64,000 nucleotides of DNA from Pseudomonas yamanorum (GTDB lineage Bacteria > Pseudomonadota > Gammaproteobacteria > Pseudomonadales > Pseudomonadaceae), in NCBI RefSeq assembly GCF_900105735.1, contig NZ_LT629793.1:4836001-4900000 (forward strand), given 5' to 3'. The notes beneath the pieces are model-generated. The model saw nothing but the letters and a program-made list of their open reading frames with translations, made no database searches and was not told the DNA's origin. Each line of letters starts with the position of its first letter. The first letter of the stretch is position 1. The position numbers and the translations under genes are program-made. This document shows, one piece after another, positions 9,023 through 17,985 of the stretch.

Positions 9023-10924
9023 ATGGGTCAGGCAAGTAGTCAGGCAGCAGGTGCCGAGCAGTCCAACGCAAAGCCGATCGGCATGCTCGTGGCGGCAGTG
9101 GGTGTGGTTTACGGCGATATCGGCACCAGCCCGCTCTACACCCTTAAAGAGGTGTTTGCTGGCGGTTATGGGGTTCAGGTCAATCATGACGGGGTCTTCG
9201 GGATCCTGGCACTGATTTTCTGGTCGCTGGTCTGGGTCGTTTCGATCAAGTATGTGCTGTTTATCCTGCGCGCGGATAACCAGGGCGAGGGCGGCATCAT
9301 GGCCCTGACGGCACTGGCTCGGCGGGCGGCGGCACCTTATCCCAAGTTGCGTTCGGTGCTGGTGATTCTCGGCCTGATCGGTGCGGCGCTGTTTTACGGC
9401 GACAGCATGATCACCCCGGCGATCTCGGTATTGTCGGCGGTGGAGGGCCTGGAGTTGGCCTTTGATGGCCTTGAGCGTTGGGTAGTGCCGCTTTCGCTGG
9501 TGGTGCTGGTCGGGCTGTTTCTGATCCAGAAACACGGCACTGACCGCATCGGCAAGTTGTTCGGGCCGGTGATGGTGGTGTGGTTCCTGGTGCTGGCCGG
9601 CTTGGGTGTGCACGGCATCAGTCAGCACCCTGAAGTGCTCAATGCGCTGAATCCGGTGTGGGGCGTGCGCTTCTTTACCGCTCATCCTGGCATGGGCGTG
9701 GCGATTCTCGGCGCGGTGGTGCTGGCACTGACCGGTGCTGAAGCGCTCTACGCCGACATGGGCCACTTCGGGCGCAAGCCGATTGCCCGTGCCTGGTTCG
9801 CCCTGGTGCTGCCGGCGCTGGTGCTCAACTACTTTGGCCAGGGTGCGCTGCTGCTGGAAAATCCAGAGGCGGCCCGTAACCCGTTCTACCTGCTGGCACC
9901 GGAGTGGGCTCTGGTCCCGCTGGTGGCGCTGTCGACGTTGGCCACCGTGATCGCCTCGCAGGCGGTGATCTCCGGGGCGTTCTCCCTGACCCGCCAGGCG
10001 ATACAGCTCGGTTACATCCCGCGCATGCACATCCAGCACACCTCCAGCGCCGAACAAGGCCAGATCTACATCGGCGCAGTGAACTGGTCGCTGATGGTGG
10101 GTGTGATCCTGCTGGTGCTGGGCTTCGAATCTTCCAACGCCCTGGCCTCGGCCTACGGTGTGGCGGTGACCGGCACCATGTTGATCACCAGCATCCTGGT
10201 ATCGGCGGTGATGCTGTTGCTGTGGAAATGGCCGCCGGTATTGGCGATCCCGGTGTTGATCGGTTTCCTGCTGGTGGATGGGCTGTTCTTCGCTGCCAAC
10301 GTGCCCAAGATCGTGCAGGGCGGTGCCTTTCCGGTATTGGCGGGGATTGTGTTGTTTATCCTCATGACCACCTGGAAGCGCGGCAAGGAGCTGCTGGTGG
10401 ACCGGCTGGACGAAGGTGGGCTGCCGCTGCCGATCTTTATCAGCAGTATCCGTGTGCAGCCGCCTCATCGCGTCCAAGGCACGGCAGTGTTCCTGACTGC
10501 GCGCCCGGATGCCGTGCCTCACGCCTTGTTGCATAACCTGCTGCATAACCAGGTGTTGCATGAACAGGTGGTGTTGTTGACGGTGGTCTACGAAGACATC
10601 CCGCGTGTACCCGCCCAGCGTCGGTTCGAAGTTGATTCCTATGGTGAGGGTTTCTTCCGGGTGATCCTGCACTTCGGTTTTGTCGATGAGCCGGACGTGC
10701 CCGAGGCGCTGAAGCTGTGCCATCTGGATGACCTGGACTTCAGCCCGATGCGCACCACCTACTTCCTCAGCCGCGAAACCGTGATCGCCTCCCGCATCAA
10801 GGGCATGGCGCGCTGGCGTGAAGGGTTGTTCGCCTTCATGCTCAAGAACGCCAATGGCAACCTGCGCTTCTTCAAGCTGCCGGTTAACCGGGTGATCGAG
10901 CTCGGCACTCAAGTAGAAATGTAA
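9023..10924 (+). CDS. kup: Potassium uptake permease Kup
   Basis: A 633-residue KUP/HAK-family K+:H+ symporter with about 12 transmembrane helices and a hydrophilic C-terminal domain (from about residue 460). The family signature [15 protein letters not shown] is near residues 29-43. ATG at 9023 follows CAGGAG with suitable spacing; the longer upstream frame has no ribosome site. A strong terminator follows. It is the sole potassium gene in the window. Confidence 0.95.
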   Translation: MGQASSQAAGAEQSNAKPIGMLVAAVGVVYGDIGTSPLYTLKEVFAGGYGVQVNHDGVFGILALIFWSLVWVVSIKYVLFILRADNQGEGGIMALTALARRAAAPYPKLRSVLVILGLIGAALFYGDSMITPAISVLSAVEGLELAFDGLERWVVPLSLVVLVGLFLIQKHGTDRIGKLFGPVMVVWFLVLAGLGVHGISQHPEVLNALNPVWGVRFFTAHPGMGVAILGAVVLALTGAEALYADMGHFGRKPIARAWFALVLPALVLNYFGQGALLLENPEAARNPFYLLAPEWALVPLVALSTLATVIASQAVISGAFSLTRQAIQLGYIPRMHIQHTSSAEQGQIYIGAVNWSLMVGVILLVLGFESSNALASAYGVAVTGTMLITSILVSAVMLLLWKWPPVLAIPVLIGFLLVDGLFFAANVPKIVQGGAFPVLAGIVLFILMTTWKRGKELLVDRLDEGGLPLPIFISSIRVQPPHRVQGTAVFLTARPDAVPHALLHNLLHNQVLHEQVVLLTVVYEDIPRVPAQRRFEVDSYGEGFFRVILHFGFVDEPDVPEALKLCHLDDLDFSPMRTTYFLSRETVIASRIKGMARWREGLFAFMLKNANGNLRFFKLPVNRVIELGTQVEM

Positions 10925-10931
10925 GCCCAAC

Positions 10932-10970
10932 AAAAAGCCCCCGGTGCCTTGCGGCAGCGGGGGCTTTTTT
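10932..10970 (+). terminator. Rho-independent terminator after kup
   Basis: AAAAAGCCCCCG and CGGGGGCTTTTTT form a 12-bp stem with a T-run directly after the kup stop. It can serve the convergent acvB/virJ-like gene as well. Confidence 0.9.
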
Positions 10971-10978
10971 GTGGGCGC

Positions 10979-12265
10979 TTATTCGGCGGGGGTCTTGCCC
11001 TGGCGCTTCTCGATGATATCGACCAAACGCTTGGCCAGCGCCGGGTAGTTCTCGTCGAAGTGATGGCCACCAGGCAGCTTCACGGCTTCGCCGACTGCTG
11101 TCTTATCGGTGCAGCCGCTCTCGTCGACTTCCTCGGCACCGTAGATGCACACAACCTTGGCAGGCGGCAGCTTGGCCATTTCCGGGCCGGTAGCGGCTTC
11201 TTTGCCAGCGTTGCCCAACCAGCCTTCCACTTCGATCTCGAAGCTGCCGGTGCGGGCGAAGGCCAGCAGGATGATCGCGTCTACACGCTGCTGCTCGTTT
11301 TCCGGCAGGCGGTTGTAGATGGCCGGCAACACGTCGGCGCCGAACGAGTAACCGGTCAGCACAAAGCGCTTGGTGCCCCATTTCTGCCGGTAGTGCTGCA
11401 TCAGCTCGGTGAGGTCTTTGGCGCTTTGTTCCGGGGTCTTGTGCTGCCAGTAGTAGCGCAGGGTGTCGATGCCGACCACCGGGTAGCCGATCTTGGCCAT
11501 TTCACCGGCCACGTCGCGGTCCAGGTCACGCCAGCCGCCGTCACCGGAGAGGAACAGGGTGACGGTGTCCTTAGCCTGGCCAGCCGGCACTTCGACCACC
11601 GGGATCGCCAGGCCGCCGTTGTCCGAACCCACCAGTTGCTTGCGCAGCTCGTTGTTCAGCACTTGCGGGTAGTGAACGTCGTAGTCGCTGATGCTGGTGG
11701 TGGCGCGCGGCGTGTCGCGTACGAAACTGGCGGCATCATCGTCAGGGTTATCGTTCCAGGCCACCAGCCAGCTGCCGTGGGCCGAGGTTTTCGGCAGCGG
11801 GTCGTTGCAGCCCGGCTGCGCCAGCGCGAAGCCGACGGAGATGGCATTGGCCTTGTCGTCGTTCTGTGCGGCCAGCCAGCGCCAGGCCAGCGATGCGCCA
11901 GGGCCGATGCCGCTCACCAGGGTCGCCGGGCCGGCAAGCTGGCCCAGGGCGGTTTGCAGGGCTTGTTCCTGCAGCTTGCAGTCGTCCTTGGGCAAGATCA
12001 CCTGGACGATCTGCGCCGCGCCGCCCTGGCTGAGGGCGATCAGCTGGCTGTCGGTCAGGGTTTCGTCGGCCAGCACGGCCACGGCCACCCGGGCTTTAGG
12101 TGCGGTGCCTGGAGTTACGCGGGTCAGGACCGTGCCATCGGCCTGGGGCAGTTGTTCCAGAGTCGGTTGCGGTGCAGGGCGGTTCCAGTACCAGTAACCA
12201 CCACCGAGGATCAGTGCCAGTACCACCAAGATTGCCAATACATACCGCCAGGAGCGTCGAATCAT
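10979..12265 (-). CDS. AcvB/VirJ-family aminoacyl-phosphatidylglycerol hydrolase
   Basis: A 428-residue periplasmic alpha/beta hydrolase of the AcvB/VirJ family. It has an N-terminal membrane anchor (residues 8-26), the conserved GDGGW motif at 241-245 and a nucleophile elbow GYSFGA (Ser307). It lies one base overlapping (TGATG) the mprF stop, so it is translationally coupled. In P. aeruginosa, PA0919 next to the alanyl-PG synthase PA0920 hydrolyses alanyl-PG, and AcvB does the same for lysyl-PG in Agrobacterium. This gene is inferred to balance the lipid made by its upstream neighbour. Confidence 0.85.
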   Translation of the reverse strand: MIRRSWRYVLAILVVLALILGGGYWYWNRPAPQPTLEQLPQADGTVLTRVTPGTAPKARVAVAVLADETLTDSQLIALSQGGAAQIVQVILPKDDCKLQEQALQTALGQLAGPATLVSGIGPGASLAWRWLAAQNDDKANAISVGFALAQPGCNDPLPKTSAHGSWLVAWNDNPDDDAASFVRDTPRATTSISDYDVHYPQVLNNELRKQLVGSDNGGLAIPVVEVPAGQAKDTVTLFLSGDGGWRDLDRDVAGEMAKIGYPVVGIDTLRYYWQHKTPEQSAKDLTELMQHYRQKWGTKRFVLTGYSFGADVLPAIYNRLPENEQQRVDAIILLAFARTGSFEIEVEGWLGNAGKEAATGPEMAKLPPAKVVCIYGAEEVDESGCTDKTAVGEAVKLPGGHHFDENYPALAKRLVDIIEKRQGKTPAE

Positions 12266-14907
12266 CAGCGTTTCACCAATCCAGTCAAGCCACCCGCAAT
12301 CAGGGCGGCGGTGTCGGCCAGTGCCACCAGCGGATCAAGTCCTGCGGGCACGGCCATATAACGGGGTTCCCAGTCAGGCTGGAACTTGTCTTTGAAGCGG
12401 CGCAAGCCTTGGAAGTTATACAGTTGCTCGCCACGACGGAACACCATCGAGCCCAGGCGTTGGGTCAGCGGGGCGCCGCGTCGTGGTTGCAGGCCCGACA
12501 ACGGCACCATGCCGAGGCTGAAGCGGGCGTAGCCGTGGTTCTTATAATGTTGAATCAGGCCGACCATCATGAATTCCATGGTCAGTTTCGGCGCGTCCGG
12601 GTGCGCACGCATCAGGTCGAGACTGGCCAGGTCGTGGCTGTAGGTCTCAAGCAGGTTCGCAAACGCTACCGGATGCCCTTCGAAGCGAATGATCGCAATA
12701 CGAAAGTGCTTGAGGTAGTCGTCGCTGAATCGTCCGAGGGAAAAGCCTTTTTCCCGCACGTTCTTGCCGGTCAGCCACGCGTCGGAGATGACTCTCAGCT
12801 CCTCCATCGGGGCCTGGCCGGGTTCGTGGATCTCCAGGGACAAGCCATCACGGGTCCCGCGGTTCCAGGTGTAGCGCAGGTCCTTCATCTCTTTGCCCTT
12901 GGCTTCCAGGTCAAAGCGTTTCAGGTCGACCCGGGCTTCTTCACCCAGCTTGATCGCGGTCAAGCCGATGTCCATGTAATACGGCAGGTTCTCGGCGCGC
13001 ACCTGGTAGAACACCGGACGGGCGTGGTGAATGTCGCACAGGTCGCGGAACTGCCAGATCATCTCGGCCCGTTGCAGGGTCGGGCCGATCGGATCGTACA
13101 AGGCCACCAGGCTGCGACCGCGACGAGCGTACATCAGGAACGCTTCGTCGTTGGGGTGAAACAGCAGGGCTTTGTCGCCGGTCAGTGCCAGGCCGCCATC
13201 GGGTTGCGCCGAGTTCATCAGGATCTTGGTGGCGCGCTCCAGTTCCTCAGGCGTTGGCAGGTGGATGATCGGGCGCGCGGTACGCAGCAGCCAGGTCAGC
13301 GACACCACCACCAACACCACGGCGGCGCCCAACAACGAGCGCAGGCCGCGCGGGGCGTTGGCGTCGAGGGTGAACTGCCACCACAGCTGATGGCTGTAGG
13401 GCACGTCCTGGTAGGCGAACAGCAGCAGCCAGATCGACGCACCGAGTACGCACACGCTGGCAACAAGATACAGCGGCGAGAAGGGCAGTTCGGTCAGGCG
13501 GCTGGCGCGATAGAACGAGCGTCGGAAGATCGCCAGCAGCACCGCGGTCATGGTCATCAGGCTGGCTTCTTCCCAGTCGAAACCCTTGAGCAGGGAGAGC
13601 AGGGCGCCCGTCAGCAGCAGCACCATGGTCAGCATCCACGCGGCGGACAACCGGCGACGCAGTCCCTGGGCCAAGAGCAGGCAGAGCACGCCGATCAGGC
13701 TGGCACCAAAGTGCGAAGCGTCAATCAGGCGATGAGGAATCAGGAAGCCGATGTTTTCCAGGCGTGAGTCGATTTCCGGGGTTGCGCCGGAAAACAGCAA
13801 GACCACGCCTGACAAAAAAACCAGTACGGCCAGGATGGGTGCAGCAAGGCCCGAGGCCGCCCGCAGGCTCTGTTGCGTATGGAACAGGCGCTGGGCTTCA
13901 TTGACCAGCAGGAACACACAGGCGATCAACAGCGGCAGTACCACATAGATCATCCGGTACAGCAGCAATGCGGCGGCCAGTGGTGCGGCGCCAAGCTTGT
14001 CGGCGAAGGCGGCCAGCAGGATTGCTTCGAACACCCCGACGCCGCCCGGTACATGGCTGAGCACGCCGGCGGCCAGGGCCAGCAGGTACACCAGCAGGAA
14101 TGGGCCAAAGGGTGGCGCTTCCGGCAGCAGCATATACAGCACGGTGGCGGCCGCGGCGACGTCGAGGGCGGTGATGATCAGTTGCAGGATGGTCAGGCGA
14201 CGGCCCGGCAGGCGCAGGGTGCGGCGCCCGGCCTTGACCAGTAGGTTGTCCGGGTACGGTTGTTCCGGCAGGCGGCGGCGGTAGATGCCGATGCACAGTG
14301 CGGCTGTTAACAACAACACAGCGCCGGCGATGCCGCCGAGCAAGCTCGCGGGCAAATGCAGCGCGTTGGACGCAGCGGGCAGGTTGCTCAGGGTGGCCAG
14401 TGCAGCCAGTGGCGGCAGTGCGCAACCCAGGGCCAGGCTGGCAAACACGGTCATACGGGCCACTTCGGAGGCGCCGATGCCGTACCGTGCATATAAACGG
14501 TAGCGTACCGAACCACCCGAGAGCATCGACAGGCCAATCGCATTGCCGATGGCGAAAGCGGTAAAGCCGCCGTAGGCCAGGGTCTTGGCAGGCAGTTTCA
14601 CGCCGGCATAACGGGCGCCGGAAAATTCATAGCCCAACAGAATGATGAAACCGGCAACAGCGGCACCGAATGCGCCGAGCAGGGCAGGCTTCGGCACTTC
14701 CAGGATCGAATCGTGGAGCGCGTACAGGTCCAGCTCAAGCAGCAGGTGGCGACAGGCGATAAGGGCGATTGCGAACAGCAACAAGGTGACGGCCAATCCG
14801 ATGGGTTGGCGGTACTTGCTCAACAGATCCAGCCAGCGCAAACGGGTGGGAGTGATCGGTTGTGTCGCTGTGACAGAGTCTTGTGGTTCAGACGAGTTGG
14901 CGCGCAT
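12265..14907 (-). CDS. mprF: Aminoacyl-phosphatidylglycerol synthase/flippase MprF
   Basis: An 880-residue bifunctional membrane protein. The N-terminal half has about 14 transmembrane segments (flippase). The C-terminal half (about 545-870) is the DUF2156 aminoacyl-tRNA-dependent transferase domain. It transfers an amino acid (alanine in P. aeruginosa PA0920, lysine in other bacteria) from tRNA to phosphatidylglycerol, lowering membrane charge and giving resistance to cationic peptides and acid. The substrate cannot be read from the sequence. ATG at 14907 has GAGG 6 nt upstream; the in-frame TTG before it is too close to that site. Confidence 0.9.
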   Translation of the reverse strand: MRANSSEPQDSVTATQPITPTRLRWLDLLSKYRQPIGLAVTLLLFAIALIACRHLLLELDLYALHDSILEVPKPALLGAFGAAVAGFIILLGYEFSGARYAGVKLPAKTLAYGGFTAFAIGNAIGLSMLSGGSVRYRLYARYGIGASEVARMTVFASLALGCALPPLAALATLSNLPAASNALHLPASLLGGIAGAVLLLTAALCIGIYRRRLPEQPYPDNLLVKAGRRTLRLPGRRLTILQLIITALDVAAAATVLYMLLPEAPPFGPFLLVYLLALAAGVLSHVPGGVGVFEAILLAAFADKLGAAPLAAALLLYRMIYVVLPLLIACVFLLVNEAQRLFHTQQSLRAASGLAAPILAVLVFLSGVVLLFSGATPEIDSRLENIGFLIPHRLIDASHFGASLIGVLCLLLAQGLRRRLSAAWMLTMVLLLTGALLSLLKGFDWEEASLMTMTAVLLAIFRRSFYRASRLTELPFSPLYLVASVCVLGASIWLLLFAYQDVPYSHQLWWQFTLDANAPRGLRSLLGAAVVLVVVSLTWLLRTARPIIHLPTPEELERATKILMNSAQPDGGLALTGDKALLFHPNDEAFLMYARRGRSLVALYDPIGPTLQRAEMIWQFRDLCDIHHARPVFYQVRAENLPYYMDIGLTAIKLGEEARVDLKRFDLEAKGKEMKDLRYTWNRGTRDGLSLEIHEPGQAPMEELRVISDAWLTGKNVREKGFSLGRFSDDYLKHFRIAIIRFEGHPVAFANLLETYSHDLASLDLMRAHPDAPKLTMEFMMVGLIQHYKNHGYARFSLGMVPLSGLQPRRGAPLTQRLGSMVFRRGEQLYNFQGLRRFKDKFQPDWEPRYMAVPAGLDPLVALADTAALIAGGLTGLVKR

Positions 14908-15149
14908 CAATCACCTCGTGGATTGTGCGCGACAGGATGGAGGTATCCAGCCAAGTTACCAATCCCTATGTACAAAATAATTACAAATATTAACGCGTAT
15001 CGCGCGGTGCGGCGACAGCGCCCAATGGTCGTAGAAGGACAGTGCTTGAAGACTTAGCATAGCTTGCAATGAGATGGACTCTACAAACCGTGTACGGTTT
15101 CATGAAAGATGCCATGCCATTGTTTCAAAAGGACTTTTTCGTCAGATAC

Positions 15150-15181
15150 AAAAAAGGCCACTCTTTCGAGCAGCCTTTTTT
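15150..15181 (-). terminator. Terminator of tRNA-fMet copy 1
   Basis: AAAAAAGGC pairs with GCCTTTTTT, and an inner CTCGAAAGAG hairpin lies between. It lies about 7 nt after the 3' CCA of the tRNA gene on the minus strand. Confidence 0.85.
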
Positions 15182-15187
15182 GATGTT

Positions 15188-15264
<77 letters not shown>

Positions 15265-15277
15265 TCTGTGTGGCGGC

Positions 15278-15305
15278 ATTCTACAGAGCAACGGCGGGGT
15301 GTCAA
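15278..15305 (-). promoter_or_regulatory. Sigma-70 promoter of tRNA-fMet copy 1
   Basis: On the minus strand, TTGACA (15300-15305) and TAGAAT (15278-15283) are separated by 16 nt. The -10 box ends about 13 nt before the tRNA 5' end, leaving a short leader. Confidence 0.85.
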
Positions 15306-15433
15306 CCGTTAATCGAACGATGGGTCAAATAAGTGCAAATTAGCGTCGGATTGTCGCGCACCAGTGGTAAGTGCGCGATAGAGAAAGGATTTTTGTCTGA
15401 CAATTGAAAAGACGGGTAAAAACAGACAGGCAC

Positions 15434-15465
15434 AAAAAAGGCCACTCTTTCGAGTAGCCTTTTTT
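15434..15465 (-). terminator. Terminator of tRNA-fMet copy 2
   Basis: The same hairpin as copy 1 (AAAAAAGGC/GCCTTTTTT with an inner CTCGAAAGAG-like stem), with one base changed in the loop side. Confidence 0.85.
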
Positions 15466-15471
15466 GATGTT

Positions 15472-15548
<77 letters not shown>

Positions 15549-15561
15549 TCTGTGTGTCGGC

Positions 15562-15589
15562 ATTCTACAGAGGAACGGGAGTGTGTCAA
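15562..15589 (-). promoter_or_regulatory. Sigma-70 promoter of tRNA-fMet copy 2
   Basis: TTGACA (15584-15589) and TAGAAT (15562-15567) on the minus strand with 16-nt spacing, placed as in copy 1. The spacer sequence has diverged between copies while the hexamers are conserved. Confidence 0.85.
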
Positions 15590-15766
15590 CCGCTGATTCA
15601 AAGAAAAGCGCTTGTGGTTCAATCGGTTAGCTCTCCAAGGTGGCCCCTTGATCGGGCTCGGGGCCAGTCTGGCCGAGGCTTTCAGCTCTATTGGGGGGTG
15701 TGTTTCGATTGAGAAAATGAATTCATCTACGAATTTTCCTACCGCTTAGGCGGAAGATTCAAACTA

Positions 15767-15782
15767 CTGGTGCTATATACAG
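15767..15782 (+). promoter_or_regulatory. LexA (SOS) box of dinB
   Basis: CTGGTGCTATATACAG fits CTG-N10-CAG with the A/T-rich centre typical of LexA sites (consensus CTGTATATAAATACAG). It lies 58 nt before the dinB ATG, where a repressor would block transcription. Confidence 0.8.
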
Positions 15783-15839
15783 GTGTGAGTGAGATACTGC
15801 CCGCCTGTTCGTTTTCTGCCCAGAACCACTGCCTTATAT

Positions 15840-16898
15840 ATGACGCAGCGCAAAATCATCCACGTTGACTGTGATTGCTTCTACGCCGCCATCGAGATGC
15901 GCGACGACCCGACCCTGGCGCAAAAGCCCCTGGCGGTTGGCGGCTCGGCAGACCGTCGCGGCGTGATCGCTACCTGCAACTATGAAGCACGGGCCTACGG
16001 TGTGCGTTCGGCCATGTCGTCCCGGCACGCCTTGAAGCTGTGCCCGGACCTGACCATCGTCAAGCCGCGCATGGATGCCTATAAAGAAGCCTCCAAGGAA
16101 ATCCAGACGATCTTTCGTGACTACACCGACCTGATCGAGCCGTTGTCCCTGGACGAAGCCTACCTGGACGTTTCTGACAGCCCGCATTTCGGCGGCAGTG
16201 CCACGCGCATTGCCCAGGACATTCGCCGGCGGGTCTCCAATCAATTGCACATCACCGTTTCCGCGGGCGTGGCGCCGAACAAGTTCCTCGCCAAGATCGC
16301 CAGCGACTGGAAAAAGCCCAACGGGCTGTTTGTGATCACCCCTGATCAGGTGGAAGACTTTGTCTCGGCGCTGCCGGTGAAAAAGCTCCATGGCGTGGGC
16401 AAGGTAACGGCCGACAAGCTGACGCGGCTGGGGATCGAAGACTGCCTGCAACTGCGAGAGTGGAACAAGCTGGCTCTGGTGCGTGAATTTGGAAGCTTCG
16501 GCGAGCGGCTTTGGAGCCTGGCCCGTGGGATTGATGACCGTGTGGTGCAGAACGACAGCCGCCGGCAATCCATCAGCGTTGAAAACACCTACGATGTCGA
16601 CCTGCCGGACTTGCCCAGTTGCCTGGAAAAACTGCCTGAGCTGATGGACACCCTGGCCGGGCGGATGGCACGCATCGACAGCAGTTATCGGGCGGGTAAG
16701 CCGTTCGTCAAAGTGAAGTTTCACGACTTTACCCAGACCACCCTGGAGCAGGCCGGGGCAGGGCGGGACCTGGAGAGTTACCGGCAGTTGCTGACCCAGG
16801 CGTTCAATCGCGGCGGCAAGCCGGTGCGATTGCTGGGAATAGGTGTGCGCTTGCTGGATTTGAGCAACGGCAACGAGCAGCTCCAATTTCCCTGGTAG
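15840..16898 (+). CDS. dinB: DNA polymerase IV (Y family)
   Basis: A 352-residue translesion polymerase. Catalytic acidic residues are D10 in the HVDCDCFYA motif and D105-E106 in SLDEAYLD. A helix-hairpin-helix thumb segment (about 175-205) precedes the little-finger domain (about 240-345). The C-terminus NEQLQFPW resembles a beta-clamp-binding motif. Start at MTQRK was chosen because it gives the standard N-terminus; the upstream extension overlaps the promoter. The LexA box indicates SOS induction. Confidence 0.95.
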   Translation: MTQRKIIHVDCDCFYAAIEMRDDPTLAQKPLAVGGSADRRGVIATCNYEARAYGVRSAMSSRHALKLCPDLTIVKPRMDAYKEASKEIQTIFRDYTDLIEPLSLDEAYLDVSDSPHFGGSATRIAQDIRRRVSNQLHITVSAGVAPNKFLAKIASDWKKPNGLFVITPDQVEDFVSALPVKKLHGVGKVTADKLTRLGIEDCLQLREWNKLALVREFGSFGERLWSLARGIDDRVVQNDSRRQSISVENTYDVDLPDLPSCLEKLPELMDTLAGRMARIDSSYRAGKPFVKVKFHDFTQTTLEQAGAGRDLESYRQLLTQAFNRGGKPVRLLGIGVRLLDLSNGNEQLQFPW

Positions 16899-16912
16899 AA
16901 ACCGGATAAAAA

Positions 16913-17002
16913 TGTGGGAGCTGGCTTGCCTGCGAAAGCGGAGTAACAGTCAACCTCAATGTTGAATGCCAGACCGTCATCGCAGGCAAGCCAGCTCCCA
17001 CA
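16913..17002. repeat. REPIN (REP doublet, T-type)
   Basis: Inverted copies of TGTGGGAGCTGGCTTGCCTG flank a 40-50 nt spacer between the convergent dinB and lipoprotein genes. It belongs to the GCTGGCTTGCCTGCGA subclass rather than the GCGGGCTTGCTCGCGA subclass. Confidence 0.92.
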
Positions 17003-17011
17003 TTAAGTGCT

Positions 17012-17965
17012 TCAGCGTTCCCCGGGATCCGCCACCAGGCGACCCGCATCCTTGGTCAATGCCTGCAAGAATTCCTGCTGCAACTCGGGATCATTGCGGG
17101 TCAGTTCAATCAGGCTTTGTTCCAGCTCGCTGGCTTCTTCTTCCAGGCCCAGCTCCGACAGGCGCTTGACCCGGTGTACCCACTCGTTGACTTCGTCGTC
17201 TTCCAGGTCGTCGTAGATCAAGGCGTGGGCTTCGAGCAATTTGCTGCGCAGCGTGCCGCTGACGGCCAGGGACGAGTCTGAGTGCACATCGTCCTGGGCA
17301 TCTTCCACACTGATCTTCAGAGTGCTGATGCGGTTCAGGTCCTGCTCGGCAAACGGGCTGTCCAACAGGTTCAGGCGCAGCACGCCGTTACGGTCGGTGG
17401 TCAGCTCATGGGTTTGCTTGCCGGCGGTCACCTGCACCGGGCGTTCGCTCCAGGGCAGGCTCGAATACTCCACGCGCTTGTCGCGCTGGACTTCATCGAT
17501 ACCCGCCAGGTTCTGTTGCGCCCGACCGTTGGATTGCACGTTCATGAACGGGTTGATCCCGTCCACGCCGTAGGTGAGCCAATCGCGGGTCATGCTGGAA
17601 GGCAGGTTGCCCAGGGCAAAGACATTCGCCACGTTAGCGCCGACGCCCGCCACAAGCGCCACCGCGCCAAAGGGCATCTCGTAGAGTTTGCGCCAAGGCT
17701 GGTAGGGCGTGTAGCGGTCGTAACGACGGGTGACTTCGAATTCGGTGACCTCAAAGGTCTTTTGTTCGTGAATGCGAACCCTGCGTTGCGGCAGCTCCAG
17801 CACCTTGGGTTCGCCCACGTCGATCTGCAGGCTGTGATCGAGCAATTTTCGCTCGATACGTTCCTCGTGTTCGCTGCGTTGCGACATTTGGTTGGCGCAG
17901 CCGCTGACCAGCAGGGCGCCACATAACGTGGCGCCCCCCAGGCCTATGGTGTTTCGCTTGAACAT
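17012..17965 (-). CDS. Predicted lipoprotein (PA0957-like)
   Basis: A 317-residue protein of unknown function with a lipoprotein signal: a hydrophobic stretch, then LVSGC (lipobox, C23). The C-terminal 60 residues are strongly acidic and helical (LEDDEVNEW, ELGLEEEASELEQ). Placement directly downstream of proS in the same orientation, 20 nt away, matches the P. aeruginosa proS neighbour as recalled. Cotranscription with proS is likely. No enzymatic motif was seen. Confidence 0.75.
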   Translation of the reverse strand: MFKRNTIGLGGATLCGALLVSGCANQMSQRSEHEERIERKLLDHSLQIDVGEPKVLELPQRRVRIHEQKTFEVTEFEVTRRYDRYTPYQPWRKLYEMPFGAVALVAGVGANVANVFALGNLPSSMTRDWLTYGVDGINPFMNVQSNGRAQQNLAGIDEVQRDKRVEYSSLPWSERPVQVTAGKQTHELTTDRNGVLRLNLLDSPFAEQDLNRISTLKISVEDAQDDVHSDSSLAVSGTLRSKLLEAHALIYDDLEDDEVNEWVHRVKRLSELGLEEEASELEQSLIELTRNDPELQQEFLQALTKDAGRLVADPGER

Positions 17966-17985
17966 GACGACTCTTGATCTGGTTT

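Larger units (their letters stand above)
15549..15839. other. Intergenic region tRNA-fMet to dinB
   Basis: About 290 nt. The first 40 nt is the tRNA promoter and the last 75 nt the dinB promoter with its LexA box. Between them, 15605-15760 has several hairpins, for example GGCCCC pairing with GGGGCC near 15642-15665. There is no open frame with a ribosome site. A small RNA here is possible but unproven. Confidence 0.35.

Noticed and set aside
8813..10933. 706-residue open frame antisense to kup
   Set aside because: It mirrors the real kup gene on the other strand, is His/Gln/Arg rich with no domain, and has no ribosome site; a shadow of high-GC codon use.
15616..15640. tRNA-like fragment (GGTTCAATCGGTTAGCTC) between tRNA-fMet and dinB
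   Set aside because: No cloverleaf could be drawn around it; probably chance similarity.
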